Assembly: GCA_934661755.1 (NCBI GenBank)
Contig: CAKUJM010000002.1
Coordinates: 1-64,000, forward strand
DNA length: 64,000 nt
Source of the DNA: an uncultured Lentisphaeria bacterium
GTDB lineage: Bacteria; Verrucomicrobiota; Lentisphaeria; Oligosphaerales; Oligosphaeraceae
Reading direction: 5' to 3'
In this document: positions 25,929 to 34,637 of the stretch, piece after piece
How positions within the stretch are numbered: the first letter of the stretch is position 1
Layout: each line of letters begins with the position of its first letter
Program-made: the position numbers and the translations under genes
Notes under the pieces: model-generated
Databases searched by the model: none
Told to the model about the DNA's origin: nothing
The model's input: the letters and a program-made list of their open reading frames with translations, nothing else

Positions 25929-28900
25929 TTACTCCATCAGTTTCCGGAAGTATTCGCGTACCGGGATCCGGTATTTGGCGGGCGGCGGGGCATTCATGTG
26001 ATGGTTGGCCAGTCCGCCTTCAGCGTCATTGTTTTTTTCGGCCGTCTCTTCGGCAAGTGCAATGCGGGCGGCGTTGAAGCGCTGCGCCCAGTCATCGATC
26101 TGCGCCGCGATGGCCTCCTGGGAACTGGCGGCGGCCTCATAGCGCCGGTAGAGCAGGGCATTTTCGGCGCGTTTCTGCTGCCGTGCCAAATTCCGTGCGC
26201 TTTCGCCGGAGAGCGCCTGGCGCATCGCCGCTGCCGAATCCGGGCAGGTCTCCTCGACCATCTGCGACAGCGACTCGATTTGCGACTGCAACTGGCGGCT
26301 TCGGCGGTTGAGGTCCTTCTGGGCATCCCCGATCGCCGCACGCCCATTCTCTGCGGCGTGTCGGGATTTCTCCATCAATTCCCGCTGTTGTTCCGCCAGC
26401 CTCCGGAGGGCGTTTTCCAGGTATCCGGCCTGTCGCCGGCGTTCGTCCTCCAGCAATGCCTCGATGCCGTGGAGCGAGTCGCGCAGCTGCTTGATCGCGC
26501 GGCTGGCGCCGGGCAGGGGGTTGGCGCTGTCCTGGCGGCATGCCAGCGCGGAGTCCTCCAGGGCTTCGGCGGCCCCATGCAGATGCTGCCGCGGCGTGGC
26601 TGTTGCGGCCAGTGCGCCCAGTCTCTCCGCCAGCCGCAGGCTCTGTCCGGCGAGGCGCTGCTGTTGATCGGCACAAGCCGCAAGATCATGGGTGTTTCGC
26701 TGCATGACGTCGATCAGCTGCTTTTCATGCCCGACCATGTTGCGCAATTCTTCGCGGGCCTCAGCGAGCATCTCCAGATCGTGGATGCGGTTGCCATCGG
26801 CTGCCATCGGATTGTCATTGGATGGCGATTGCGCCGGTGCGCCATTTTGCGGTGACGGAGAACCGCCGCCGCCGGACTGCCGCAGCCGTGCGGCATTCTC
26901 ATGAAGCAGGTTGTTGAGGGCGCAGAGCTGTCGCAGCGCGCGCTGCTGAAAGGCGATGCTCAGTCGCAATTCCTCCGCGCCGACCAGCCGTGCGGCCTGC
27001 GATAGCGCCTCGCCGGCATTTTCGAAGAAGCGATGCAGCTCCGGCGGCAGCTCCTTCAGGCCGGCATTATGGGCGATGGCGACGGCGCGGCCGCGCAACG
27101 ATTGCTGAAGCATGCGCAAATCGCGCTCCAATGCCTGACGGCGCCGCAAGAAGACCTGCTCGCCATGGCCTTGCGTGCGGTCCCGAAAATCCACGGCATC
27201 GTCGCGTCCCCCCCGGACAGCTTGACGCAAGTGATTCCCGTCGTCGTCATTGCGCGCGGTCGCGTTTTCGCCAAACTGACTCAAGATGCCCCGCGAATTC
27301 CCTGGCGGAGCGATGGGATGCCACACCATGCCGGCGGTGTCGCGCAGCAGCCGCTTGCTTTCAGAGATCAGGTCGCCGATGCTGGCCGCCGTCGCGTCGT
27401 CGGCTGAAGGCAAGGTGGATGCGTCTTCTGGCCCGGGAGGGAGGGCGTCGTCGGCAATGGTGACAAAGAACAGCTGGCTTCGGGATTTCCGGGGACGGGG
27501 CGACGAGTTGTCGATGGCGGAAAAATAGCCGGTGATGATGCTGCCTGGCTCCAGGTTCGGCAGCGTCAATTCCTGCCGGAGTTCCATCATTGGCGTGGCG
27601 TTGCATGAATCCGCAATTTTTCCACCGCCATTGCGGCTGCGGGAAAACAGCGTGTACGACTTTTCTTCCTGGTCATTGAGAAGCAGATGCAGCCGCACGG
27701 TGTCCAGGCCATGGTCGTCAATTGCGGTCACCGCCAATGGCAGCGGCTGTCCCGGCGGCAGGGTGGCGTCGGGCAGGGGGCTGGCAACTGCGAGTTCTGG
27801 CGGCAGATCCGGAATCGCCGTGGCCTTGAACGGCGTGCCTTTGGCCAGATGGCCTTCGCGGTCGTAAAATTGCGCCATGAGGGTGGCGGTGCGGCCAAGC
27901 CGCCGCGGATTGTCGGATGGCGTCGCGATGCCGTCATCCGTCAATTCCATCAGCCGGAATGATTTCCCCTCATCCATTGCGCAATGGACCGCAATGATGC
28001 TTCCTTCCGGAAGCGCCACGTCCTCGAACTGTGTGAAATGCCGTGGCGGCAATCCGGTGTATTGCGGCGGCGTGCAGGTGACTTCAATACGCAATGGCGC
28101 GGGCGGGGCATAGACGCCAATGCGATGCCAGGCGCTGGAAAGCGTCCTGCTGACCACCCGGAATCGCAATGGCTCCTCGACTTCATACAGCCGGATGCAT
28201 GCCATTGCGGGCGGCTGCGTCTGCATGGGGATGGCCAGGCCATTGCATTCGAGCACCGCATCGCGCGATTCGCCCTGATAGCGGCTGAAGCGGGCGCGCA
28301 CTTCCAGGGCGCTTCCCGCCGGGACCTCCGCCGGGGGTGCATCCCAATCCCACGGGATGTCCTGTGGTTCCATGGCATTTGCGCGTGCGTTTCCGCGGTT
28401 TTGATGCGGAAATGGCTGTGGAGCGCCTGACGTGGCTGCGGTGGCCCACGTCAAGCTGATTCCCGCATCGCCGGAAGACAGCGTCAGCCTTGCCCGTCGC
28501 TGCAATGGCGAAGGCAGGAATATCATGATCAGCGCCGCGATGATTCCGGACAACGCCAGGGGCAGATGGCGCCATGATGCGGCAAATGCCGGCGAATTGC
28601 GCAATATCGCAAAGTGCCCGCGGGCGAGGCGCCGCTGGTATTCCCGGAGCAGCGCCTCCGGAAAAGGCCGCAGCGGCCCGTTCTCATTTTCCAGCTCGAT
28701 GGCCGATTCCAGCTGCTGGGCGTCGGCGGGGACCGCCCGGGCATGGGCGTCCGCCATGGCCCGCAATGGCCACGTGTCCATTAAGCGCCGCCAGGCGGCA
28801 GCCGCGACGGCCAGCGCCGTGGCCGCCATCAATGATCCCAGAAGCCATATCGTCCCCTTTTCCCCCAGACGGGGCAGAAGGCCAATCGCCTCCAGCCAGG

Positions 28901-29024
28901 AGCAGAGCCATGCCAGGAGGCAATATGCCGCCGTCCCGGCGCCGGCCATTCCCGCCAGCAGCCGCCAGGCGCGCCGCCTCCGGTGGCGCTTGAGCCAGCT
29001 GGTGATGACAATCCGGCGGGACAT
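25929..29024 (-). CDS. DUF4175-like membrane protein with long coiled coil
   Basis: The 1031-residue protein has a basic N-terminus, two membrane spans (about 20-45 and 58-80) and a third near 150-172. A beta-rich extracytoplasmic part (about 200-540, with VTCTPPQYTGLPPRHF) follows, and then some 450 residues of Gln/Arg/Glu/Ala-rich helix that should form coiled coils. This matches the DUF4175 family of Planctomycetes, Verrucomicrobia and Bacteroidetes, often near MoxR/Bat genes; no such genes are visible here. It is probably in the cell envelope. Its function is unknown. Confidence 0.7.
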   Translation of the reverse strand: MSRRIVITSWLKRHRRRRAWRLLAGMAGAGTAAYCLLAWLCSWLEAIGLLPRLGEKGTIWLLGSLMAATALAVAAAAWRRLMDTWPLRAMADAHARAVPADAQQLESAIELENENGPLRPFPEALLREYQRRLARGHFAILRNSPAFAASWRHLPLALSGIIAALIMIFLPSPLQRRARLTLSSGDAGISLTWATAATSGAPQPFPHQNRGNARANAMEPQDIPWDWDAPPAEVPAGSALEVRARFSRYQGESRDAVLECNGLAIPMQTQPPAMACIRLYEVEEPLRFRVVSRTLSSAWHRIGVYAPPAPLRIEVTCTPPQYTGLPPRHFTQFEDVALPEGSIIAVHCAMDEGKSFRLMELTDDGIATPSDNPRRLGRTATLMAQFYDREGHLAKGTPFKATAIPDLPPELAVASPLPDATLPPGQPLPLAVTAIDDHGLDTVRLHLLLNDQEEKSYTLFSRSRNGGGKIADSCNATPMMELRQELTLPNLEPGSIITGYFSAIDNSSPRPRKSRSQLFFVTIADDALPPGPEDASTLPSADDATAASIGDLISESKRLLRDTAGMVWHPIAPPGNSRGILSQFGENATARNDDDGNHLRQAVRGGRDDAVDFRDRTQGHGEQVFLRRRQALERDLRMLQQSLRGRAVAIAHNAGLKELPPELHRFFENAGEALSQAARLVGAEELRLSIAFQQRALRQLCALNNLLHENAARLRQSGGGGSPSPQNGAPAQSPSNDNPMAADGNRIHDLEMLAEAREELRNMVGHEKQLIDVMQRNTHDLAACADQQQRLAGQSLRLAERLGALAATATPRQHLHGAAEALEDSALACRQDSANPLPGASRAIKQLRDSLHGIEALLEDERRRQAGYLENALRRLAEQQRELMEKSRHAAENGRAAIGDAQKDLNRRSRQLQSQIESLSQMVEETCPDSAAAMRQALSGESARNLARQQKRAENALLYRRYEAAASSQEAIAAQIDDWAQRFNAARIALAEETAEKNNDAEGGLANHHMNAPPPAKYRIPVREYFRKLME

Positions 29025-29068
29025 TCAGGATTCCATGCATCCGGAGAATGCCGAAGCTGTCGACATCC

Positions 29069-29821
29069 TCAGCCGTTGGCGGAGAGCTTGCTCAGGAAGC
29101 TGCGGGTGCGTTCCTGCTCAGGATGTTCCAGCACCGCCTCCGGCGTCCCCTGTTCGACAATGACGCCACCGGCCATGAACACCACCCGGTCGGCCACCCG
29201 CCGGGCGAACTCGATTTCGTGGGTGACAATCACCATCGTCATGCGTTCGGCGGCCAGATTGCGGATCACCCGCAGGATTTCGCCGGTGAGTTCCGGGTCA
29301 AGCGCCGAAGTCGGTTCGTCAAAGAACAGGATCTCGGGGTTGTTGATCAGGGCGCGGGCGATGGACACCCGCTGCTGCTGCCCTCCGGACAGCTGGTATG
29401 GATAATAGTTTTCGCGGTCGGCCAGCCCCATCTTCGCCAGAAGCCTCCGTGCCGCCGCCGCCACCTCGGCGGGATCACGTTTCTGCACGCAGATCGGCGC
29501 ATCACAGAGGTTCTTCATCACGTTGTAATGCGGGAAGAGGTTGAAGTTCTGGAATACCAGCCCGAACATCGTCTTGATCCGGCGCAATGCCGCCTCCGGC
29601 TGATAGACGCCATCCGTCACCGCCGGGGTGTCCAGATACCGGATCGAACCGGCATCGATGCGCTCCAGCATGGTGGCGCAGCGCAGGAGGGTGCTTTTGC
29701 CGCCGCCGGAGGGGCCGATCACCGCCACCACTTCGCCTTTTTCGACCTCGAGGCTGATGCCGCGCAGGACTTTGAGGTCGCCGAAGCTCTTGTGCAGATT
29801 GGAAATTGTCAGAACCGCCAT
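29069..29821 (-). CDS. glnQ: polar amino-acid ABC transporter ATP-binding protein
   Basis: The 250-residue protein has Walker A GPSGGGKST (about 36-44), a Q-loop in LVFQNFNLFPH, the ABC signature LSGGQQQRVSIARAL, Walker B ILFFDEPTSALD and the H-loop VTHE. This is the PAAT/GlnQ group, which energises import of glutamine, other polar amino acids or cystine. The ATG at 29821 is chosen by the domain start and the purine-rich GGGGGGAAGG upstream; the open frame further upstream lies over the permease gene. It follows the permease by 17 bp. Confidence 0.93.
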   Translation of the reverse strand: MAVLTISNLHKSFGDLKVLRGISLEVEKGEVVAVIGPSGGGKSTLLRCATMLERIDAGSIRYLDTPAVTDGVYQPEAALRRIKTMFGLVFQNFNLFPHYNVMKNLCDAPICVQKRDPAEVAAAARRLLAKMGLADRENYYPYQLSGGQQQRVSIARALINNPEILFFDEPTSALDPELTGEILRVIRNLAAERMTMVIVTHEIEFARRVADRVVFMAGGVIVEQGTPEAVLEHPEQERTRSFLSKLSANG

Positions 29822-29838
29822 GACCAGCCTTCCCCCCG

Positions 29839-30486
29839 TTAGCGATAGTAGCTTAGCTTCTTTTCCATGCGCTCCATGAACATCGCGACAATGAAATTGA
29901 AGATGTAGTAGAAAACTCCGGCGGTGGCCAGCGCCAGCAACGACGCCTGGGCATTGGAGATCTGCTTGGCGATGGTGAACATCTCCTGCACCGCCAGCAC
30001 CTGCGCCAGCGAGGTGTCCTTCACCAGCGTGATCACCTCGTTGGTGATCGGTGGCAGGATGCGCTTGATCACCTGCGGGAGGATGATCTTGAAGAAGGTC
30101 TGGGACTTGGAGTACCCCAATACCGCCGCCGCCTCGTACTGTCCGGCCGAAATCGACTCGATTCCGCCGCGGTAGATCTCGGAAAAATATGCCGAGTAGT
30201 TGAGGCCAAAGGCGATGATGACTGCAAGAAATTGCGGATAGTTCGACAGCGACACCCCGAAAAGATAATATGGCCCGAAGAAGACCACCAGCAACTGCAG
30301 CATCAGCGGCGTGCCGCGCAGAATCGAGATGTAGATCCTGGCCAGGTTGCGCAATATGAAGCACCGGCTCATTCGGCACAGCGCCACCAGCAGCCCGCCG
30401 GGAAACGCCACCAGCAGCGTCAGCACGAAAATCAATACGGAAAGGACCAGGCCCTTTCCCAGAAGTTGGAATTGCAGCAGTGTCAT
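29839..30486 (-). CDS. glnP: polar amino-acid ABC transporter permease
   Basis: The 215-residue inner-membrane protein has five or so spans and the HisM/GlnP-type layout: RGTPLMLQLLVVFFGPYY after the first loop, NYSAYFSEIYRGGIESISAG, and the EAA-type loop EAAAVLGYSKSQTFFKIILP that docks the ATPase. It lies between the binding protein (180 bp upstream across a long hairpin) and the ATPase. The substrate cannot be told beyond a polar amino acid. Confidence 0.92.
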   Translation of the reverse strand: MTLLQFQLLGKGLVLSVLIFVLTLLVAFPGGLLVALCRMSRCFILRNLARIYISILRGTPLMLQLLVVFFGPYYLFGVSLSNYPQFLAVIIAFGLNYSAYFSEIYRGGIESISAGQYEAAAVLGYSKSQTFFKIILPQVIKRILPPITNEVITLVKDTSLAQVLAVQEMFTIAKQISNAQASLLALATAGVFYYIFNFIVAMFMERMEKKLSYYR

Positions 30487-30572
30487 GCCGGAAAACAGGA
30501 AGGTTGGGGCGGCCCGCCGGACTCCTGTGGCCGTGAATCGCCGGAGAGTGCCGGCGGGCGCCTGGCTCCAGT

Positions 30573-30659
30573 GCGCCGTCCCGTAAATCCGCCAGAGGCA
30601 TCGCCGGCATTTTTCAGCCAGCCGGCGTGCGAAAAATCCCTGATCTTACGGGACGGCGC
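30573..30659. terminator. long hairpin between binding protein and permease genes
   Basis: GCGCCGTCCCGTAA (30573-30586) pairs perfectly with its complement at 30646-30659. The flanks (GCCTGGC before, GCCAGGGC after) extend the stem, and smaller GCCGGC palindromes lie in the loop. It begins at the binding-protein stop. Such structures commonly protect or partially terminate the mRNA, so that more binding protein than permease is made. Confidence 0.6.
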
Positions 30660-30666
30660 GCCAGGG

Positions 30667-31476
30667 CTACGGTTGCAGGATGAAGTCGATGCCGTCGCCG
30701 CCGTCCTTGGTGTTGGCCTTCCATTTGTCAAGGATCTTCTGGCAGGTGCCGTCGGCGACCATTTCCTTGAGCGTGGCCTGGACCTGGTCGCGCAGCTGGG
30801 TGTTGCCCAGCTTGAAGCCGATGCCGAACAGCTCGACCGCCAGCGGCTTCCGGAGGATCACGAATTTTCCGGCGGACTTGTCGACGAAGCCCTTGGCGAC
30901 GGCGCTGTCCAGGCCGATGGCGTCAACCGCCTTGCTTTCCAGCATGATGTATGCGGTGTTGTAGTCCGGGACCTTCTTGTAGTCCTTGAGGGCGAAGGCG
31001 GGGTCGGCCTTCTTCTTTTCGGCGATTGCCGACTCGAAGGCAGTGGCGCCGGAGGATCCGTCCTGGACCACCACCGACTTGCCGTTGAGCTGGTCGAATT
31101 CCTCGATGCCGCTGTCGGCGCGGACCAGCAGCAACTGGTTGTTTTCGACATACGGCTCGCTCCAGGTGTACTGGCTCTTGCGCTCTTCATTCATGGTGAA
31201 GCCATTCCAGATGCAGTCGATGCTTCCGGCATTGAGCTCGGCGTCCTTTGCCGCCCAGTCCACCGGCTTCTTCACCAGCTTCCATCCCCGGCGGTTGCAG
31301 ACCTCCTGGGCCAGATCCAGGTCGAAGCCGGCATATTGGCCATCCTCGCCGGTGAAGCCATAGGGTGGGAAGCTGGCATCGAAGCCCACCGTGAAGGTGT
31401 TTTCCTTTCCGCAGCCGCAGACCAGGGCCGCGACCATGCCGGCCACGGCAACCAGAAACGCTGTTTTCTTGAACAT
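30667..31476 (-). CDS. polar amino-acid ABC transporter substrate-binding lipoprotein
   Basis: The 269-residue precursor has a signal peptide with a lipobox-like ALVCGC near residue 22. The mature part is a family-3 solute-binding protein: TVGFDASFPPYGFTGEDGQY at the start, AGFDLDLAQEVCNRRGW, WNGFTMNEERK, VVQDGSSGAT and YNTAYIMLESKAVDAI. It captures the amino acid outside the inner membrane for the GlnP/GlnQ pair downstream. It is the first gene of the operon and is divergent from the D-Ala-D-Ala ligase gene. Confidence 0.92.
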   Translation of the reverse strand: MFKKTAFLVAVAGMVAALVCGCGKENTFTVGFDASFPPYGFTGEDGQYAGFDLDLAQEVCNRRGWKLVKKPVDWAAKDAELNAGSIDCIWNGFTMNEERKSQYTWSEPYVENNQLLLVRADSGIEEFDQLNGKSVVVQDGSSGATAFESAIAEKKKADPAFALKDYKKVPDYNTAYIMLESKAVDAIGLDSAVAKGFVDKSAGKFVILRKPLAVELFGIGFKLGNTQLRDQVQATLKEMVADGTCQKILDKWKANTKDGGDGIDFILQP

Positions 31477-31698
31477 GTTGTCTTTTCTCCCGAAATTGGA
31501 ATTTACAAGTGGATTGCGAAATGACGAACGCGAAAACTTCGCTTAAGATAACCCATGAATGCCGCTCTGCCTGAAGCGCCGGTGTGCGCCGCCGCCCCGT
31601 CCCGTGGAATCGGATTACATTATTCGGCCATGCAGAGGGTAGTCGGGGAACAGAAAATGGTAGTCGTCGATTTCGACAATCAAGGACCAAAATTGCAG

Positions 31699-32784
31699 AT
31701 GATTGACGTTTTGTTGCTATGCGGCGGCCGCTCGACCGAACACGAGATTTCCCTGGAGTCATGCCTTTCGGTGGCGTCGGCGCTGGATCGCGCGAAATAT
31801 GCGCCGCATGTGGTGGGAATCACCCGCGAGGGGGTCTGGAAATACTATGGCGATGCGCCATTTGCCGCCGACATCGGGTCGGCCGGCACCATCCATTTGA
31901 TCGACGGCGCGCCGGTGTGCTTCCCCGCCCGTGACGGCGACGGTGTGTCGTTGCATGTGTCCGGGCAGACCCGGACAGTGCCCTTTGCGGTGGCATTCCC
32001 GGTGCTGCACGGCGCCTTTGGCGAGGACGGCACCATCCAGGGGCTTTTCCAGATGCTCGGAGTGCCGTATGTCGGCTGTGACATGACCTCCTCGGCCAAC
32101 TGCATGGACAAGGCGCTCACCAAGCTGATCCTCGAGGCCGGCGGATTCCATACCGCGCCGTCAGTCACCCTGCGCCGTGGCGGCGATTTCCGCATCGACG
32201 ACATTGTCTCCAGGCTGGGGCTGCCGCTGTTTGTCAAGCCTGCCCGCGCCGGCTCTTCCATTGGGATCAGCAAGGTGAAGACCGCCCCGATGCTTGCCGC
32301 GGCGCTGGAGACCGCCTTCCGCTACGACAGCAAGGTGCTGGTGGAGTCTGCAATTTGCGGGCGTGAAATCGAATGCGGGGTATTGCAGCGCGGCGACGGC
32401 ACCCTCTTTGCCGCCTTGCCCGGCGAGGTGGTCCCGCATGCGGAGTTCTACGACTATGACGCCAAATACCTCGATGCCGCCGGCGCCAGCGTCTACTCCG
32501 AGGCGCGGCTGGATCAGCCGCTCCAGGACGAGGTGCGCGCGATGGCGATCGGCGCCTTCCGGGAACTGGGGTGCTCCGGCATGGCGCGGATCGATTTCTT
32601 CCTCACCCCCGACGGCAGGCTGATTCTCAACGAGGTCAACACCATCCCCGGATTCACCAGCATTTCGCTCTATCCGCAGATGATGGCCAATTCCGGCATG
32701 CCATATCCGGCATTGCTGGACGAGCTGATCGCCGCCGCACGATACAACTTCAATGCGCTCAACGCGGTGGAAGTCAGGAAATGA
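31699..32784 (+). CDS. ddl: D-alanine-D-alanine ligase
   Basis: This ATP-grasp enzyme joins two D-alanines for peptidoglycan. The 361-residue protein begins MIDVLLLCGGRSTEHEISLE (the N-terminal GG-x-S-x-E-H-x-I/V-S loop). It carries FPVLHGAFGEDGTIQGLF, FVKPARAGSSIGISKV, RIDFFLTPDGRLILNEVNTI, and PGFTSISLYPQM, all diagnostic of Ddl. The frame opens 48 codons further upstream, but the conserved start defines 31699. Its stop overlaps the start of the next gene (ATGA). Confidence 0.95.
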   Translation: MIDVLLLCGGRSTEHEISLESCLSVASALDRAKYAPHVVGITREGVWKYYGDAPFAADIGSAGTIHLIDGAPVCFPARDGDGVSLHVSGQTRTVPFAVAFPVLHGAFGEDGTIQGLFQMLGVPYVGCDMTSSANCMDKALTKLILEAGGFHTAPSVTLRRGGDFRIDDIVSRLGLPLFVKPARAGSSIGISKVKTAPMLAAALETAFRYDSKVLVESAICGREIECGVLQRGDGTLFAALPGEVVPHAEFYDYDAKYLDAAGASVYSEARLDQPLQDEVRAMAIGAFRELGCSGMARIDFFLTPDGRLILNEVNTIPGFTSISLYPQMMANSGMPYPALLDELIAAARYNFNALNAVEVRK

Positions 32785-33467
32785 GAATGCGCGCATCGGC
32801 CATGGCATTCGGGGGCATGCTGGCCATCATTGCGCTGCTGCTGGCATGGCACGGCATGCCCGGCGCGATGGACGCCTTCGGCGCCGGTTCTCCGGAGCTG
32901 GTCATTGGCGTCGGCGGCAGCGGCGACATCCCGGCGGTGGCGTTGATTGCGCCGGGGCGTCCGCCGGTGGTGGTCCTTCCCGGCGGCGCGATGGACGCCA
33001 TGCAGTTGCGCAACGCCCTGCAGAACCGCGGCTGCCGCCAGATATCCGCGCTGTTCATGCCGACCTCCGCGCCGTTTCCCAAAGGCGCGGAGGTGCTGGC
33101 GCGGGGATTCGCAATATGCACTCTGGCTGCGGCAATAGACCCGCGGTCGCGCCAGGACTGGTCGCAGCTGCAGCGGCAGGCATTGTCCGATGGCGTGTCG
33201 GTGGCGATGATGCCGCCGCGGCATGACGGCAAAAGCTGGCAGTGCGAGCTGCCTGATTGCCGCCTTTCATACCGTAAAATGCCGGAGGGGCGTTTTCTTG
33301 CGGAATTGCGCCATGGCGATGGCGACGGGATGCTGGCCGTGCTTGAGCTTCTGCCAAGCGGCGAATTGGCGATAGCCTCCGGCACGGGTGGCAAAATGCG
33401 CATTGCCAAGACCAGCCGTGCCCAGGTCGTCGTCATGCCGCTTGACCGGACGCCGCCGGAGAAATAG
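32781..33467 (+). CDS. membrane-anchored protein, possibly a degenerate ComEC-type lactamase domain
   Basis: The 228-residue protein has one N-terminal span (about 5-25) and a soluble domain. The order GVGGSGDIPAVALIAPGRPP, then PGGAMDAMQLRNAL and GCRQISALFMPT, resembles the start of the ComEC C-terminal beta-lactamase fold (GQGDA...PGG...DALFLTH). The metal-binding H-x-H-x-D-H residues are not present, so any relation is only structural. It is translationally coupled to ddl. The function is unknown. Confidence 0.55.
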   Translation: MRMRASAMAFGGMLAIIALLLAWHGMPGAMDAFGAGSPELVIGVGGSGDIPAVALIAPGRPPVVVLPGGAMDAMQLRNALQNRGCRQISALFMPTSAPFPKGAEVLARGFAICTLAAAIDPRSRQDWSQLQRQALSDGVSVAMMPPRHDGKSWQCELPDCRLSYRKMPEGRFLAELRHGDGDGMLAVLELLPSGELAIASGTGGKMRIAKTSRAQVVVMPLDRTPPEK

Positions 33468-33475
33468 TGCCGTCC

Positions 33476-34495
33476 TCACGGATTGAGGCGGCCGTCATGG
33501 CAGCAGACAAAGTGACCCGGGGAAATCTGGCGTCGGGGCGGCAGTTCTTCGTGGCATTTGGCGGTGGCCAGGCGGCAGCGCGAGGCAAAGGGACAGCCCG
33601 GCGGTGGCTTGAGCAGGCTGGGGACGCTGCCGGGGATGGCGGCCAGGTCAGCGGCGCGCCGATGTAGCGCCGGAATGGAATTCATCAGGCCGCGGGTATA
33701 GGGATGGCACGGGTTGGCAAACAGCTCGTCCACCGGTGATTCCTCCATGATCCGCGAGGCATACATGACGATCACCCGGGTGCACATCTGCCAGATCACC
33801 CCCATGTCATGGGTGATCAGCAACACTGCGCGGCGGCGGCCGCCTTCTTCTGCGACTTGGCGCAGCAACTCCAATATCTGGGCCTGGATGGTGACATCCA
33901 GGGCCGTGGTCGGCTCGTCGGCGATTATCAGTTGCGGTTCCAGCATCATCGCCATGGCGATCATCACCCGCTGGCGCATGCCGCCGGAGAGCTCATGGGG
34001 GAATGCGTCCAGGCATCGCCGCGGCGCCGCAATGCCGACCCGTTCCAGCCATGACAGCGCCATTTGCCTTTGGACTTCGCGTCCTTTGCGCTGGTGCAGG
34101 GAAACCACCTCGCAAAGCTGATCGCCAATGCGGTGCAATGGCGAAAGCGCGGTCATCGGCTCCTGGAAAATCATCCCCATCGATTGTCCGCGCAATTGCC
34201 GCATCCGGGCGATCGGCGCCGTCAGCAGCTCCTCGCCATTGAAGCGGATGCTCCCGGATGAGACCCGCCCCGGCGGGGAGGGCACCAGGCGCGGGATCGA
34301 CATCGCGGTGACGCTTTTGCCGCAGCCGGATTCGCCGACCAGCCCCAGGATCTCGCCGGCATCCAGTCCAAAGCTGACAGAGCTGACGGCATGCACCACC
34401 CCCTCGTCGGTGTCGAACTCAACGGTCAGGTTGGCAAGATCCAGCAGCACGTGATTATTTTTTGGGGGGGCGCGGGCGCGGGAATGGGCCGTCAT
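33476..34495 (-). CDS. oligopeptide/dipeptide ABC transporter ATPase (OppD-like), no partner genes
   Basis: The 339-residue protein shows Walker A GLVGESGCGKSVTA, a Q-loop in GMIFQEPMTALSP, the signature LSGGMRQRVMIAMAM, Walker B IIADEPTTALD, and the Opp/Dpp C-terminal cysteine motif (GCPFASRCRLATAKC). It is a full-length OppD/DppD-type ATPase. No permease, binding protein or OppF partner is found within this window on either side, so the rest of the transporter must be elsewhere or lost. Confidence 0.9.
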   Translation of the reverse strand: MTAHSRARAPPKNNHVLLDLANLTVEFDTDEGVVHAVSSVSFGLDAGEILGLVGESGCGKSVTAMSIPRLVPSPPGRVSSGSIRFNGEELLTAPIARMRQLRGQSMGMIFQEPMTALSPLHRIGDQLCEVVSLHQRKGREVQRQMALSWLERVGIAAPRRCLDAFPHELSGGMRQRVMIAMAMMLEPQLIIADEPTTALDVTIQAQILELLRQVAEEGGRRRAVLLITHDMGVIWQMCTRVIVMYASRIMEESPVDELFANPCHPYTRGLMNSIPALHRRAADLAAIPGSVPSLLKPPPGCPFASRCRLATAKCHEELPPRRQISPGHFVCCHDGRLNP

Positions 34496-34541
34496 CCCCG
34501 CCTCCTTGTTTTCTGCCTGTCACCAGGACTTGCGAATCATC

Positions 34542-34629
34542 GGCGATTTTGCGTCAGAATGAGTGTTCTTCAGGGCGCATACCGGGAGTGCGCGACCGGA
34601 AAATGACGAATTCATGGCGCAAAATCGCC
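34542..34629. repeat. dispersed palindromic element, copy D (inverted orientation)
   Basis: GGCGATTTTGCG (34542-34553) and its perfect complement (34618-34629) enclose a core that reads, on the minus strand, CATGAATTCGTCATTTTCCGG. That core is shared with the copies at 37105, 39058 and 46808. It lies 8 bp downstream of the acyl-CoA synthetase stop. Confidence 0.7.
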
Positions 34630-34637
34630 TTCAGGTG

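Noticed and set aside
29822..30610. Long N-terminal extension of the GlnQ frame
   Set aside because: It lies in another frame over the permease gene and has no family features.
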